Positions 24,797 to 35,163 are shown, counted from the stretch's first letter. The stretch is 64,000 nt of DNA from Humibacter albus DSM 18994 (GCF_000421825.1 NZ_ATXT01000018.1:124001-188000), one strand, 5' to 3'. A program made the numbers and translations. The notes: generated by a model from the sequence alone, not told the origin.

Positions 24797-25705
24797 ATGG
24801 CTACAGGCCGCGGCGCGAACGGTCCGAGCAAGAAAGACCGCCGGGAGGCTGCGCGCGAACACGCACGCCTTCTGCGCGAGGAGGCGCAGAAGAAGGCGCG
24901 TCGTCGCAAATGGTGGGTCCAGGGTTCGGTCGGTGTGGTCATCCTGGCGGTGCTCGCCGTCGTCGCGCTCGTGATCGTGAACTCCATCCCGCAGGGACAG
25001 ACCAGCGCCGGACCGAAGAACATGATCAGCGACGGCATCGTGCTCACGTCCACCACGAAGGCGGTGCGCACTCCGGGTCTCAAGGCGGGTGAGAAGCCCG
25101 TGGCGACCACGCAGTCCGACGAGTCGAGCAAGGCGTACATCACCATCTACCTGGACTATCAGTGCCCGTACTGCCAGCAGTTCGAGACGACGAACTCGAA
25201 GCAGATCGGCCAGTGGCTCGATCAGGGGATCGCCCAGCTGGAGATCCACCCGATCGCCATGCTCGATTCCTCGTCGAACGGCCACCGTTACTCCTCGCGC
25301 GCCACGAACGCGGCGGCGTGCGTCGCGAACTACGAGCCCGACGTCTATTACGCCGTGAACAACAAGCTGTTCACGAAGCAGCCCGCAGAGGGCACGAACG
25401 GTCTGACGAACGCCGAGATCCTCTCCATCTTGAAGAAGGCCGGCGCCAGTTCGGAGAAGATCACGAAGTGCGTGAACAACGAGAAGTTCAAGAGCTGGGT
25501 GACGGCCGCGACGACCAGAGCCATGACGAAGCCGCTTCCGAACTCGAGCGTCAAGAAGTGGACGGGCACACCGACCATCATCGTGAACGGGCAAACGTAT
25601 TCCGGCTCTCTCACCGACGCGTCGACGTTCCTCTCGTTCGTGGAGTCCACCATCGCCGCATCGTCCACCTCGACCCCGACGCCCACCCCCACGGCGACGA
25701 AGTAG
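24797..25705 (+). CDS. Membrane-anchored DsbA-like thioredoxin-fold protein
   Basis: The 302-residue protein has a highly basic N-terminus (residues 1-40), one membrane anchor (about 41-63) and an extracytoplasmic thioredoxin-fold domain with the active-site pair Cys123-Pro-Tyr-Cys126 after the DYQ segment. The cis-Pro region is TGTPTIIVNG near 255. It probably forms or rearranges disulfides in exported proteins. The C-terminus ends in a Thr/Pro-rich tail. ATG 24797 has an AGAGGA site; a TAGGGT promoter box at 24652-24657 would leave a leader of roughly 130 bases. A DsbB or VKOR partner is not encoded nearby. Confidence 0.85.
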   Translation: MATGRGANGPSKKDRREAAREHARLLREEAQKKARRRKWWVQGSVGVVILAVLAVVALVIVNSIPQGQTSAGPKNMISDGIVLTSTTKAVRTPGLKAGEKPVATTQSDESSKAYITIYLDYQCPYCQQFETTNSKQIGQWLDQGIAQLEIHPIAMLDSSSNGHRYSSRATNAAACVANYEPDVYYAVNNKLFTKQPAEGTNGLTNAEILSILKKAGASSEKITKCVNNEKFKSWVTAATTRAMTKPLPNSSVKKWTGTPTIIVNGQTYSGSLTDASTFLSFVESTIAASSTSTPTPTPTATK

Positions 25706-25732
25706 CGGTTCACGGCGCGACGAAGTAGCGGT

Positions 25733-26434
25733 TCAGGGCGCGAGACCAAGGCGCTGGGTCAGCACGAGCGTGAGCGCGTCGGTGTAGGCATCCACGTCGG
25801 CGATGATCCCGTCGTAGTGGCCGAACATCTCGAAGCCGAGGTGGCCGAAGATCTGCGACCACGCTTCGACGGCCGCGGCCGTGATCGACGCCGTGGGATG
25901 CCGCGGACCCACTCCCCGAACGAGGACGCGGAATTCGGTCGTATTCCCGCGCGTCGCGGGCGGGGAGGGAAGCGGGTGTCCCGCCTCGGCGGCATCCATC
26001 AGCACTCCGATGAGCAGTACGCAGACGCGTGCTCGTGGCCCGGTCGGCACGGCGGCGACGCCGTGGGCGAAGGGAGCGGCATAGATCAGAGCGAACTCGC
26101 GAGGGTTCTCGTGCGCCCAGTCGCGTGCGCCGCGCACGATCGAGCGGAGACGCCCGGAGAAGTCCGAAGGCGCCATCGACGACTCGGCGCGCTCCACGTG
26201 ATCGCCGAGCGCGGCGCAGGACCGCCCGGCCAGGTCGGCCAGCAGCGCATCTCTGCTCGGATAGTGGCGATAGAGCGCGGAACTGACGACACCGAGCTCG
26301 CGGGCGATGGCCCTCAGCGACACGGCGTCCACCCCGCCTGCGGCAAGCGTGGCCGCCGCCGCGTCGAGCACCTGCTCGCGCGAGATCACCGGCTTTCGTC
26401 CCCGGTGGACGGGTTCGGCTGCCACGGTTTCCAT
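25733..26434 (-). CDS. TetR-family transcriptional regulator
   Basis: The 233-residue protein has an N-terminal helix-turn-helix (about 18-62) with VSLRAIARELGVVSSALYRHYPSRDALLADL, the TetR recognition pattern. A C-terminal ligand-binding part follows, with an EFALIYAAPF region like the WHG-type (TetR_C_33) domain. ATG 26434 is chosen because the preceding open frame has no family similarity; no strong ribosome-binding site is visible. It diverges from an NAD-dependent epimerase-like gene across 153 bases, its likely target. Its 3' end overlaps a 23-base tandem duplication that also contains the stop codon of the facing DsbA-like gene. Confidence 0.87.
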   Translation of the reverse strand: METVAAEPVHRGRKPVISREQVLDAAAATLAAGGVDAVSLRAIARELGVVSSALYRHYPSRDALLADLAGRSCAALGDHVERAESSMAPSDFSGRLRSIVRGARDWAHENPREFALIYAAPFAHGVAAVPTGPRARVCVLLIGVLMDAAEAGHPLPSPPATRGNTTEFRVLVRGVGPRHPTASITAAAVEAWSQIFGHLGFEMFGHYDGIIADVDAYTDALTLVLTQRLGLAP

Positions 26435-26587
26435 CCTGCCATCGCTCGAGACGACGAGCGCGTGCTCATGTTGCGGAAATCCGCCGATACCCCCTAGATT
26501 CCGTGGAGAGCACCGCTCACAAATCCCCACCCGATTCGACCCGTCATTCTTCGGGCGACTACCCGATCCGAAGGGAACGATCGCCGC

Positions 26588-27511
26588 ATGACGACTCGAC
26601 TCGTGCTGGGAGCGGGACTGATCGGCACGCAGTTGACTCGACGGCTGCTCGATCGCGGTGAGCGCGTACGGGTCGGCACGCGGCGCGGTACCGAGATCGA
26701 AGGCTCCGAGGCGCTCGCGCTCGACGCAGCAGACACGGATGCCGTCAGCCGAGCGGCCGAGCGCGCCGAGACGATCTTCGTGGTCACCAATCCGCCGTAC
26801 ACGTCCTGGCCACACGACTGGCCGCCGGTGTTCGACGCGGTGATCGCAGCGGCCGAACGGACGGGCGCATCCCTTGTCATCATGGGCAACCTCTACCCGT
26901 ACGGGACGCCGTCCGGGCCGATGAACGAGCACACGCCCGAGAACACCACGGAGGCCAAGGGCCTCGTGCGCAAGGCCGGTTGGGCCGCCGTGCGCGATGC
27001 GACGACCGCCGGACGCATTCGCGGCGTCGAAGTGCGGGCCAGCGACTACTTCGGGCCCGGCGCGGGCCCCACCGCCCACCTCGGCGATGCATTCTTCAGC
27101 AGCATTCTGTCATCGAGGATCGCGCACGGGATCGGAGGCGTCGAGACCGACCACAGCTGGAGCTACCTCTCCGACATCGTGACGACTCTCGTGGCCGCCG
27201 CGGACTGGAGCGGCCAGTGGGGCCGCGTCTGGCACGTCCCGAGCGGCGCTCCGCATCCTCGGGCGGAGATCGCGGCACAGCTCAACGCGCTCTATGGAAC
27301 GACGGGCGAGGCATCCGCATACCCGCTGTGGATGCTCCACACGCTCGGGCTCGTTAGTCCGATGATGCGCGAGCTCCACGCCTCGAGCTATCAGTTCACC
27401 GTGCCGTTCGTGATAGACGCGATCGAGACCTCGCAGCTGCTGGGCATCGAGGAGACGCCGTGGCATGAGGCGTTGACCACGACAGCGCAGTGGTATCGCG
27501 ACCGGCTCTAA
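26588..27511 (+). CDS. NAD-dependent epimerase/dehydratase-family protein (atypical SDR)
   Basis: The 307-residue protein has an N-terminal Rossmann glycine motif LGAGLIGTQL (residues 7-16) and the strand FVVTNPPYTSW. The usual YxxxK of extended SDRs is not clear; a NLYPYG segment occupies its place, so it is an atypical SDR. It could reduce or isomerise a small carbonyl compound; the substrate is unknown. The start has an AAGGGA site nine bases upstream. Regulation by the divergent TetR protein is likely. Confidence 0.75.
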   Translation: MTTRLVLGAGLIGTQLTRRLLDRGERVRVGTRRGTEIEGSEALALDAADTDAVSRAAERAETIFVVTNPPYTSWPHDWPPVFDAVIAAAERTGASLVIMGNLYPYGTPSGPMNEHTPENTTEAKGLVRKAGWAAVRDATTAGRIRGVEVRASDYFGPGAGPTAHLGDAFFSSILSSRIAHGIGGVETDHSWSYLSDIVTTLVAAADWSGQWGRVWHVPSGAPHPRAEIAAQLNALYGTTGEASAYPLWMLHTLGLVSPMMRELHASSYQFTVPFVIDAIETSQLLGIEETPWHEALTTTAQWYRDRL

Positions 27512-27644
27512 CACCGCAGCGAGAGGGCGCAGAAGCGCGCGGCGCGCAGCGGCGATGCCACCGGCATCCTGTTGTCTCATTTCCATGGGGTGAGTAGGCT
27601 CACGAACGGCCGTCCGATCGGGGAGGGCCGACGCGATCTGGGGG

Positions 27645-30600
27645 ATGCGCGTGGTGCGGAGTACCGATTCATCCGGCGTCGTGAGACAACGCCATGGCGG
27701 ACGACGTCTCCGTGCACGGCGGCACGGCTCAATGCTCGCCGTCGCCGCGCTCGTGGCCGCGCTGGTCTGCGCGTTCGCCCCAGTCTCGGGTCCGCAGGCG
27801 GCGAACGCCGCGGCTGGCGACCCGTTCCCGTCCGGAGCGGCGGCGATCTACCTGAGTCAGCATCAGCCGACTCAGCTGTATCAGGGCCGGCAGACCGCCG
27901 GCACCATCGGCTTCACCGCCATCGGCTCGGCGTCATCCATTCCGTACAACGCGATCGGCTTCCGTGCGTCGGACCACTACATCTACGCGATGGAGAATCG
28001 GCAGGCGAGCCAGACGAACCAGCTCCTTCGCATCGGCCGCAACGGCGGCGTACAGAGCCTCGGGGCGGTAGCGAACATCGGAATGGCGCACTACAACCAA
28101 GGCACGTTCGGCTCGGGCAGCACCGCTGACACCTTCTACATTCGCGCTTCCAGTCTCAACGACAGGCTCTACGCCATCGACATGGCATCGCCTTCTAGGA
28201 ACGGCGAATATTCGGCAAGGACCATCACGCTGAAGACCCAGGTGCCCAACGTCTCGGACATCCTGTGGAAAGACGGTTACATCTGGGGAGTCTGGGCGCC
28301 GTCCGGCGTGAGCGCGTCGATCTATCGCATCGACCCGAACGACGGAGGAGTGCAGCAGTTCTTCCTCGGCACGCTCATTCCCCGCAATGTCTCGTACGGC
28401 GCGCAGTGGCGCTACGGGAATGACAACATCGGGCTGCTGAGCAACGCCAATGGAAACGTCTATCAGCTCAGCGTCACGAATCCGGCCTCGGCCGACCCGA
28501 CCTTCGCCCTCGTGTCCAGCCTTTCGGGACTCGCCGCCAGCAACAACAACGACGGCACGGACTACCCAGGCGATCCCGTCGACCTCGGCATCGAGAAGAC
28601 CGCCGACCCCTATTTCGCTCCGGGCGGCCAGTTCACCTACACCTTGACAGTCACCAACCACAGCACGATCGACAGCAGTGGGTTCACGATCCGCGACCCG
28701 CTGCCGGAGGGCATCACGACGGCCACGTCGCCGACTGCGGGCTGCAGCGTGCAGGACCACGTCCTGGTCTGCGTGCTCGGCGCCCTCGCGCACGGAGCTT
28801 CCACCACCGTCACGGTCAGCGCGACCGCGGCGGCGAACGCCGCCGGATGCATCACCAACACGGCGACCGTGATCGGGAACGAGGAAGACGACGTTCCGGG
28901 CAACGACACGAGTTCCGCGGAGTCGTGCGCGGTCCAGCCCCGCCCGGCCTTCACGGTCTCCAAGACGTCGACACCCACCGTCGTGCACCCCGGAGACACC
29001 GTGAAGTACACGGTGACCGTGACCAACGTGGGCAACACCGATTTCACCGCGTCGTCGCCGGCATCGTTCACCGACGATCTTTCCGACGTGGTCGACGGAG
29101 CGACGTTCAATGACGACGCGACCAACGGTGCCACCTGGAACGCGAGCACGGCGACGCTCTCGTGGCAGGGTCCCCTCGACATCGGAGAGACGACGAGGGT
29201 CACCTACTCCGTGACGGTCAAAAACCCGCTCCCCGACGGCATCAACGGGCGCGTCATCAATTCCGTCACGCCCGGAACCAATGGATCCTGTGACCCGACC
29301 GGGGTCTGCACCACCGACATCCCGGTGTCCAGTTTCACCGTCGTGAAGAGCGCGGCCCCCTCCCCTGCGTCCGTCGACGGTGCTGTGGTGTTCTCCTTCA
29401 CCGTGACGAACACGGGACACGTCGCGACGAACGCGTCGTTCACCGACGACCTCAGCCAGATCATGCAGTACGCGACGATCGACACCGGGTCCGCGACCGG
29501 TGGACTGGTGATCGACGGTTCGACCGCCAACTGGTCGGGAACCCTCGAGCCGGGAGCAACGGAGACCGTCACCTTCACCGCGACCGGCATCGCCGCCGAT
29601 GCCGTAGGCGTCGGTCTGCACAACAGCGTCGTCACCCCGCCCGACTCCGGGGGAAACTGCCCTGACGGCACGACCAACGCCGACTGCACCGTGGACGTCC
29701 CCGTCACCGTCGCCCCGTTGAAGGCCTTCAAGGTCTCCAAGACCGTGAGCACGCCGCAGGGCAACGGAACGGCCGTGCCCGGCGATACTGTGACCTACAC
29801 GGTGTCCGTCACGAACACGGGGAACGTGGACTTCGACGAAAGCGCCGGCCTCGCCTCGTTCACCGACGATCTCAGCGGCGTGCTGAACGACGCGTCGAAC
29901 GTGATCGCGGCGGCCCCGCTGACCTTCGCGAACGGAATCGTGAGCTGGTCAGGCGAGCTCACTGTCGGTGAGACGCTTCACTTCACGTATACCGTCACTG
30001 TCGACAGCCCGGTTCCAACCGGCGCAACGGGTCACCTGGTCAACACCGTCACGACGACGGATCCCGGCTCGTGCGTCACCGCCGCTGCGTGCGCCACGAG
30101 CGTCCCGGTGCTCGCCTACAGCGTCGCGAAGACGGCCTCCTCGAGCGTCGCTGAGCTCGGGCAGTCCGTGACCTACACGGTGACGGTGTCGAACATCGGT
30201 GCGGAGGACTTCACGACCGACATGCCCGCGACATTCTCCGACGATCTCAGCGGCGTGCTCGACGATGCCACGTTGACGGGGGTGCCCGCGGGTGCCACCT
30301 TCGACGCATCCACCGGCGTTCTCACCTGGGACGGCGCGGTTCCCACGCACGACAGCGTCTCCGTCAGCTACACGGTTCACGTGAACGCGCCGGCATCCGG
30401 TGACGGCACCATGACCAACACCGTCACGACTCCGCCCGATGGCAACTGCGCCACCGGCGCGGAACCCGGATGCTCCGTCACGGTTCTCATACCGGCGTTC
30501 ACGGTGAGCAAGTCGGCATCGCCATCGACAGTGCACGCCGGCGACACCGTCACTTACACGCTGACCGTGAACGCGCTTCGGGCCAGCTTCACGTCGGCAT

Positions 30601-31433
30601 CCGCCGTCGTCACTGACGATCTGACCGGGGTGCTCGACGACGCGACGTACAACGGTGACGCCTCGCCGGCGGCCACGTACGAAGACGGGGTGCTGACGTG
30701 GCATCTGCAGCCGACGGTGGGCACGCCGATCGTCATCACCTACAGCGTCACCGCTCGCGGTGACCGGCAGGGTGACAACATGCTCACGAACACCGTCAGC
30801 GCAGACGCGGAGACCGGCGGATCGTGCGCTCCGAACGCTTCGTGCACCTCCGAGGTGCCGCTCGCCTACTTCACAGTGATGAAGGGCGTCGATCCCGAGA
30901 CCGCGCAACCGGGCGACGTCGTCACGTATTCGATCTCCATCACCAACTTCAGCAGTGTTCCGTTCACGGCTCAGCAACCCGCATCGCTGAGCGACGACCT
31001 CAGCCGCATACTCCAAAGCGCGACGTTCAACGATGACGCGACGAACGGTGCGGTTTTCGACAGCAGAACGGGGATTCTCTACTGGACCGGGCCGCTTGCC
31101 GCGGGTGAGACGGTCCTCGTCACGTTCTCGATCACGATCGATGACGATGCCGCGGCCGGCACACTCCACAACGTGGCGGTCACGCCCGACGACACGGGCG
31201 GGAACTGTCCACAGAGCACAGACAACGTCGCGTGCGCGGCGACCGCCGAGATCGTGGTGACGCCACCGGGCCCGACGCCCACGCCGACTCCGCCTTCGAC
31301 GCCCGCACCGGCCCAGCCGTCTCTTCCGGGCACCGGCTCGAACGTGTGGCCCATCGCGGCCGGTGGCCTCCTCGCGCTGATCGCCGGCGCGGTCGCCCTG
31401 GCGTTGGCCGCGCGCCGACGCCGCCGCGCCTGA
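27645..31433 (+). CDS. Large LPXTG-anchored surface protein with DUF11-type repeats
   Basis: The 1262-residue protein has an Arg-rich n-region and a hydrophobic signal segment (about residues 30-50). An N-terminal domain (about 55-310) like the DUF6923 beta-propeller type follows. Seven beta-sandwich repeats come next, one DUF11-like and six related units, each about 130 residues and beginning with a (F/Y)xVxK...GDxVxYxxxVTN pattern. A Pro/Thr spacer leads to LPGTG at 1227-1231, a hydrophobic helix and an Arg tail. This is a sortase substrate layout. No sortase is encoded in the window. The protein is likely an adhesin or cell-wall surface stalk. Confidence 0.85.
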   Translation: MRVVRSTDSSGVVRQRHGGRRLRARRHGSMLAVAALVAALVCAFAPVSGPQAANAAAGDPFPSGAAAIYLSQHQPTQLYQGRQTAGTIGFTAIGSASSIPYNAIGFRASDHYIYAMENRQASQTNQLLRIGRNGGVQSLGAVANIGMAHYNQGTFGSGSTADTFYIRASSLNDRLYAIDMASPSRNGEYSARTITLKTQVPNVSDILWKDGYIWGVWAPSGVSASIYRIDPNDGGVQQFFLGTLIPRNVSYGAQWRYGNDNIGLLSNANGNVYQLSVTNPASADPTFALVSSLSGLAASNNNDGTDYPGDPVDLGIEKTADPYFAPGGQFTYTLTVTNHSTIDSSGFTIRDPLPEGITTATSPTAGCSVQDHVLVCVLGALAHGASTTVTVSATAAANAAGCITNTATVIGNEEDDVPGNDTSSAESCAVQPRPAFTVSKTSTPTVVHPGDTVKYTVTVTNVGNTDFTASSPASFTDDLSDVVDGATFNDDATNGATWNASTATLSWQGPLDIGETTRVTYSVTVKNPLPDGINGRVINSVTPGTNGSCDPTGVCTTDIPVSSFTVVKSAAPSPASVDGAVVFSFTVTNTGHVATNASFTDDLSQIMQYATIDTGSATGGLVIDGSTANWSGTLEPGATETVTFTATGIAADAVGVGLHNSVVTPPDSGGNCPDGTTNADCTVDVPVTVAPLKAFKVSKTVSTPQGNGTAVPGDTVTYTVSVTNTGNVDFDESAGLASFTDDLSGVLNDASNVIAAAPLTFANGIVSWSGELTVGETLHFTYTVTVDSPVPTGATGHLVNTVTTTDPGSCVTAAACATSVPVLAYSVAKTASSSVAELGQSVTYTVTVSNIGAEDFTTDMPATFSDDLSGVLDDATLTGVPAGATFDASTGVLTWDGAVPTHDSVSVSYTVHVNAPASGDGTMTNTVTTPPDGNCATGAEPGCSVTVLIPAFTVSKSASPSTVHAGDTVTYTLTVNALRASFTSASAVVTDDLTGVLDDATYNGDASPAATYEDGVLTWHLQPTVGTPIVITYSVTARGDRQGDNMLTNTVSADAETGGSCAPNASCTSEVPLAYFTVMKGVDPETAQPGDVVTYSISITNFSSVPFTAQQPASLSDDLSRILQSATFNDDATNGAVFDSRTGILYWTGPLAAGETVLVTFSITIDDDAAAGTLHNVAVTPDDTGGNCPQSTDNVACAATAEIVVTPPGPTPTPTPPSTPAPAQPSLPGTGSNVWPIAAGGLLALIAGAVALALAARRRRRA

Positions 31434-31469
31434 ACGACGGCGACGCGGCACGCGACAGCACCGGTCGAC

Positions 31470-32552
31470 TCAGTTTCCGGCGATGAGCGCGTCCGCCCGT
31501 TCGCGCGCCCAGCGCTCCGCCTCGGCGAGTGCAGCACGGTCTCGCACGACGCCCGGCTCGTGTTCGTCGACGACACGCTCGATCGTGTCGACGATGCCGA
31601 GGAACCCGAGGCGGCCGGCGTGGAAGGCGGCGACTGCCTGCTCGTTGGCGGCGTTGAACACTGCTGGGTACGTGCGTCCGGCGACGCCGACGCGCTTGGC
31701 CAGTGCGAGGGCGGGGAAGGCATCCGTGTCGACGGGCTCGAACGTCCACTGCTGCATGGAGGTGAAGTCAAGCGGAACGCCGACGCCGGCGACGCGCCGC
31801 GGCCAGTCGAGGCCGAGCGAGATCGGCAACCGCATGTCAGGCGGCGACGCCTGCGCGATCGTCGAGCCGTCGACGAATTCCACCATCGAGTGCACGATCG
31901 ACTGCGGATGCACCACCACGTCGATGCGCTCGTACGGCACGCCGAACAAGAGGTGGGCTTCGATCACCTCGAGGCCCTTGTTGACAAGGGTCGCCGAGTT
32001 CGTCGTGACCACGAGCCCCATGTTCCAGGTGGGGTGCGCGAGAGCCTGCTGCGGCGTCACCTCGGTGAGCTGCTCGCGGGTGAGCCCGCGGAAAGGACCA
32101 CCGGATGCCGTCACGACGAGCCTGCGCACCTCACCACGCTCCCCCGAGCGAAGCGCCTGGGCGATCGCCGAGTGCTCGGAGTCGACCGGCACGATCTGCC
32201 CCGGTTTCGCCAACGTCGCGACCAGCTCTCCGCCCACGATGAGCGACTCCTTGTTCGCGAGCGCCAGCGTGGTGCCGGTCTCGAGTGCGGCGAGTGTCGG
32301 GCCCAGGCCGACCGAACCGGTGATGCCGTTCAGCACCACGTCGGCTTCGACGTCGTGAACGAGCCGCTCCGCATCATCGGCTCCGAGCGCGGTGTGGCGC
32401 ACGCCGAACTCCTCGGCCTGCGAGGCCAGCGCGTCGCGGTCGGTGCCCGCAGTGAGTCCGACGACCCGGAAACGCTCGGGGTTCGCCCTGATGACGTCGA
32501 GGGCCTGGGTTCCGATCGAGCCTGTGGATCCGAGAATCAGTACCCTGCGCAT
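31470..32552 (-). CDS. dxr: 1-deoxy-D-xylulose-5-phosphate reductoisomerase (Dxr)
   Basis: Dxr makes 2-C-methyl-D-erythritol 4-phosphate, the committed step of the MEP isoprenoid pathway. The 360-residue protein has the NADPH motif [11 protein letters not shown] (residues 8-18), [12 protein letters not shown] near 122, the metal-binding DSEHSA near 148, the SGGPFRG loop near 185 and the NPTWNMG-like HPTWNMG near 210. All catalytic motifs are intact. A TACGAT box (32559-32564) lies six bases before the start. It points toward the surface-protein gene and is separated from rseP by the four-gene insert. Confidence 0.95.
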   Translation of the reverse strand: MRRVLILGSTGSIGTQALDVIRANPERFRVVGLTAGTDRDALASQAEEFGVRHTALGADDAERLVHDVEADVVLNGITGSVGLGPTLAALETGTTLALANKESLIVGGELVATLAKPGQIVPVDSEHSAIAQALRSGERGEVRRLVVTASGGPFRGLTREQLTEVTPQQALAHPTWNMGLVVTTNSATLVNKGLEVIEAHLLFGVPYERIDVVVHPQSIVHSMVEFVDGSTIAQASPPDMRLPISLGLDWPRRVAGVGVPLDFTSMQQWTFEPVDTDAFPALALAKRVGVAGRTYPAVFNAANEQAVAAFHAGRLGFLGIVDTIERVVDEHEPGVVRDRAALAEAERWARERADALIAGN

Positions 32553-32613
32553 CCGCTCATCGTATCGAGACGGAATGCAGCCCGATCCGGCGTGGCCGGA
32601 CGGTCTCGACGGG

Positions 32614-33615
32614 TCAGCGCTGGGTCTTGACGATGTCGATCACGAACACGAGGGTGTCCGTGCCCTTGATGCCGGCGCTCGAGTTGCCCGAGGTTCCGTA
32701 TCCGTCGGCCGGCGGGATGACGGCGACGACCTGGGAGCCCACGCTCTGACCGACCAGTGCCTTGCTGAACCCTGCGACGACCTGCGAGGTGGAGAAGGTG
32801 GTGAGGCCCCGGCCCCAACTCTGGTCGAAGACCTTGCCGGTGCGCCAGTTGACACCCTGATACTGCACGGTGACCTCGTCGCCGTCGGCGACCTTCTCGC
32901 CGCTGCCCTTCTTGAGCACCTCGACCTTGGTCTCGGTCGGCTTCGCCAGGCCCTTCGGGATGGTCACCGTTGGCTTGCCGCTGGCCGCCAGCTTCACTGT
33001 CGGGAAACCGGCCTGCGCGGGCTGCGGCGTGCCGTCGGCCTTCGACGGGACGACGTCGAGGATGTCGACGACGAAGATCACGGTGTCGGAGCTCTTCAGG
33101 CTCCCGACGCTGGAGGGATCGGCTCCGCCCCATGCCTGCTTCGCGGTGGAGGTCGTCACGAGACGCGAGCCGACCGGGGCGCACTCGACGGCATCCGTGA
33201 GACCCGGGATCATCGAGCTGTCGCCCACGGTGACCGGAATGGCCGCCGAGGAGCTGCCGTAGCCGTTGCTCGTGAGCTTCTTGCCGGTGCGGCCGTTGTA
33301 CACCACGAGCGCCGCGTCGACGGTGGTGCCGTTCGCCGCCTTCTCGCCGTCGCCCTTCGTCACATAGCTGCGCTGCGTGCCGTCGGCCTTCAGGGGCGTG
33401 TGGAACGTGACCTTCGGCTCCGCGCCCTTGTCGCCGGTCACCTTCACCGCGCTCGACACGCTGCCCGACTTCGGCGCGGCGCACTTCGCGGAAGCGGACT
33501 TCGCGGACGCCGACGGGGTCGCGGTGCTCCCTGACGCGGAACTCGCCGCGCAGCCGGACAACAGCAGAGCGGCGGCAGCGGACACAGCGAGGACGACGGG
33601 GAGCTTCAGGCGCAC
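32614..33615 (-). CDS. Lipoprotein with two FKBP-type peptidyl-prolyl isomerase domains
   Basis: The 333-residue protein has a lipoprotein signal peptide ending LLLSGC (Cys near residue 22), a Ser/Ala/Thr/Lys-rich linker, and two FKBP-like domains (about 75-190 and 225-333). The second domain has the regular core [20 protein letters not shown] and VIPPADGYG. The first is diverged and lacks several active-site aromatics, so it may serve folding or binding only. It probably assists folding of exported proteins on the outer membrane face. GTG 33615 is chosen because it gives a regular signal peptide; the open frame continues upstream. Confidence 0.87.
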   Translation of the reverse strand: MRLKLPVVLAVSAAAALLLSGCAASSASGSTATPSASAKSASAKCAAPKSGSVSSAVKVTGDKGAEPKVTFHTPLKADGTQRSYVTKGDGEKAANGTTVDAALVVYNGRTGKKLTSNGYGSSSAAIPVTVGDSSMIPGLTDAVECAPVGSRLVTTSTAKQAWGGADPSSVGSLKSSDTVIFVVDILDVVPSKADGTPQPAQAGFPTVKLAASGKPTVTIPKGLAKPTETKVEVLKKGSGEKVADGDEVTVQYQGVNWRTGKVFDQSWGRGLTTFSTSQVVAGFSKALVGQSVGSQVVAVIPPADGYGTSGNSSAGIKGTDTLVFVIDIVKTQR

Positions 33616-33814
33616 AGCGTGGCTTTCTGGTTCGTTCGTGAGGAACGCATCGCCGAAGGTGACGCGAAAGGGGGACGACCCAGTGTGCACCACGCGCCTC
33701 TGTCGACGCTGGGAGCCGGGATGTTCGTTCCGACGATTCCGCGCGGATGTCCCGTGCCGACGGTGGCATCGTTCGTGGCATCGTTCGCCCAGCCGGTCCG
33801 CCTACGATGGTGGC

Positions 33815-35149
33815 ATGCCTCGCGAATTCACAGTGCCGCAGAGCCGTGCCGTCGTGACCCCCCTCCCCGGACCGAAGTCCGTGGAACTGCAGAAGCGCCG
33901 CGAGGCATCCGTCTCTCGAGGAGCCGGCACTCTCGCGAACATCTACATGGACCACGCGTCGGGCGCGATTCTCGTCGACGTGGACGGCAACCGCCTCATC
34001 GACCTCGGCTGCGGCATCGGAGTGACGACCATTGGGCACGCGCACCCGGCCGTGGCCGCCGCCGCGTTCGAGCAGGCGAACAAGCTCACGCACACGCTCT
34101 TCACGGTGACGCCCTACGAGAACTACGTTCGCGTTGCGGAGCGGCTCGCACAGCTCACCCCCGGCGACTTCGAGAAGCACTCCATCCTGGTGAACTCCGG
34201 CGCCGAGGCCGTGGAGAACGCGGTCAAGATCGCGCGCAAGCACACCGGTCGCCGCGCCATCGTCTCGCTCGAGCACGCGTTCCACGGCCGCACGAACCTC
34301 ACCATGGCGATGACGTACCGCCCGTGGCCGGAGCGCGTGGGCATGGGCCCGTTCCCGGGCGAGCTGTACAGCGTGCCAGGCAGCTACCCCTTCAAGGACG
34401 GCCTGAGCGGCGAGGAGGCCGCCGCCCGCACCATCGACTACATCGAGACGCACATCGGCGCGAGCGAGATCGCCGCGTTCTTCGCCGAGCCGATCCAGGG
34501 TGACGGCGGCATCGTCATCCCGGCCGACGGGTACCTGAACCGCATCGCGGAGTACTGCCGTGACAACGGCATCGTCTTCGTCGCCGACGAGATCCAGGCG
34601 GGCATGGCCCGCACCGGCGCGTGGTACTCCATCGAGCACTTCGGCGTCGTGCCCGACCTCGTGACCAGCGCCAAGGGCATCGCGGGCGGCTTCCCGCTCG
34701 CGGCGGTCACCGGCCGCGCCGAGATCATGGATGCCGTACAGCCGGGCGGCATCGGCGGCACGTTCGGCGGGAACCCGGTGACCACGGCGGCCGCGCTCGC
34801 CACGATGGACGTGATCGAGAACGAGAACCTCATCGCGGAGGCGCAGCGCGTCGAACGCGCACTGCGGGCGCGGATCGGCGACTGGGCCGAGCGGTTCGCC
34901 GCCGTCGGCGAGGTGCGCGGCAAGGGTGCGATGTGGGGCGTCGAACTCGTCGTGCCGGGAACACGCAAGCCGAACCCGGATGCACTCACCGCGGTCATCC
35001 GTCATGCCACCAGCAACGGCGTCATCGTGCTCGACTCCGGCAGCTGGGACAGCGTGCTGCGATTCCTCCCGTCGCCGATCATCAGCGAGGAGCTGATCGA
35101 TGACGCCGCGAGCGTGATCGAGGTGGCGCTGGCGGCGCAGTCCGCCTGA
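33815..35149 (+). CDS. gabT: 4-aminobutyrate aminotransferase
   Basis: This PLP-dependent class III aminotransferase moves the amino group of GABA (or a similar omega-amino acid) to 2-oxoglutarate. The 444-residue protein has the cofactor-binding VNSGAEAVENAVKIAR segment near 125. The Asp of VADEIQAGMART lies near 250, and the Schiff-base Lys in TSAKGIAGGFPL near 285. Length and motifs fit GabT. ATG 33815 follows a TACGAT box (33803-33808) by six bases. No succinate semialdehyde dehydrogenase is adjacent, so the exact substrate is inferred from the family. Confidence 0.87.
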   Translation: MPREFTVPQSRAVVTPLPGPKSVELQKRREASVSRGAGTLANIYMDHASGAILVDVDGNRLIDLGCGIGVTTIGHAHPAVAAAAFEQANKLTHTLFTVTPYENYVRVAERLAQLTPGDFEKHSILVNSGAEAVENAVKIARKHTGRRAIVSLEHAFHGRTNLTMAMTYRPWPERVGMGPFPGELYSVPGSYPFKDGLSGEEAAARTIDYIETHIGASEIAAFFAEPIQGDGGIVIPADGYLNRIAEYCRDNGIVFVADEIQAGMARTGAWYSIEHFGVVPDLVTSAKGIAGGFPLAAVTGRAEIMDAVQPGGIGGTFGGNPVTTAAALATMDVIENENLIAEAQRVERALRARIGDWAERFAAVGEVRGKGAMWGVELVVPGTRKPNPDALTAVIRHATSNGVIVLDSGSWDSVLRFLPSPIISEELIDDAASVIEVALAAQSA

Positions 35150-35163
35150 GCGGCGCTGCCGGC

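Noticed and set aside
27933-29621. Minus-strand frame of 562 codons inside the surface-protein gene
   Set aside because: It is a shadow of the repeated DUF11-type coding sequence.
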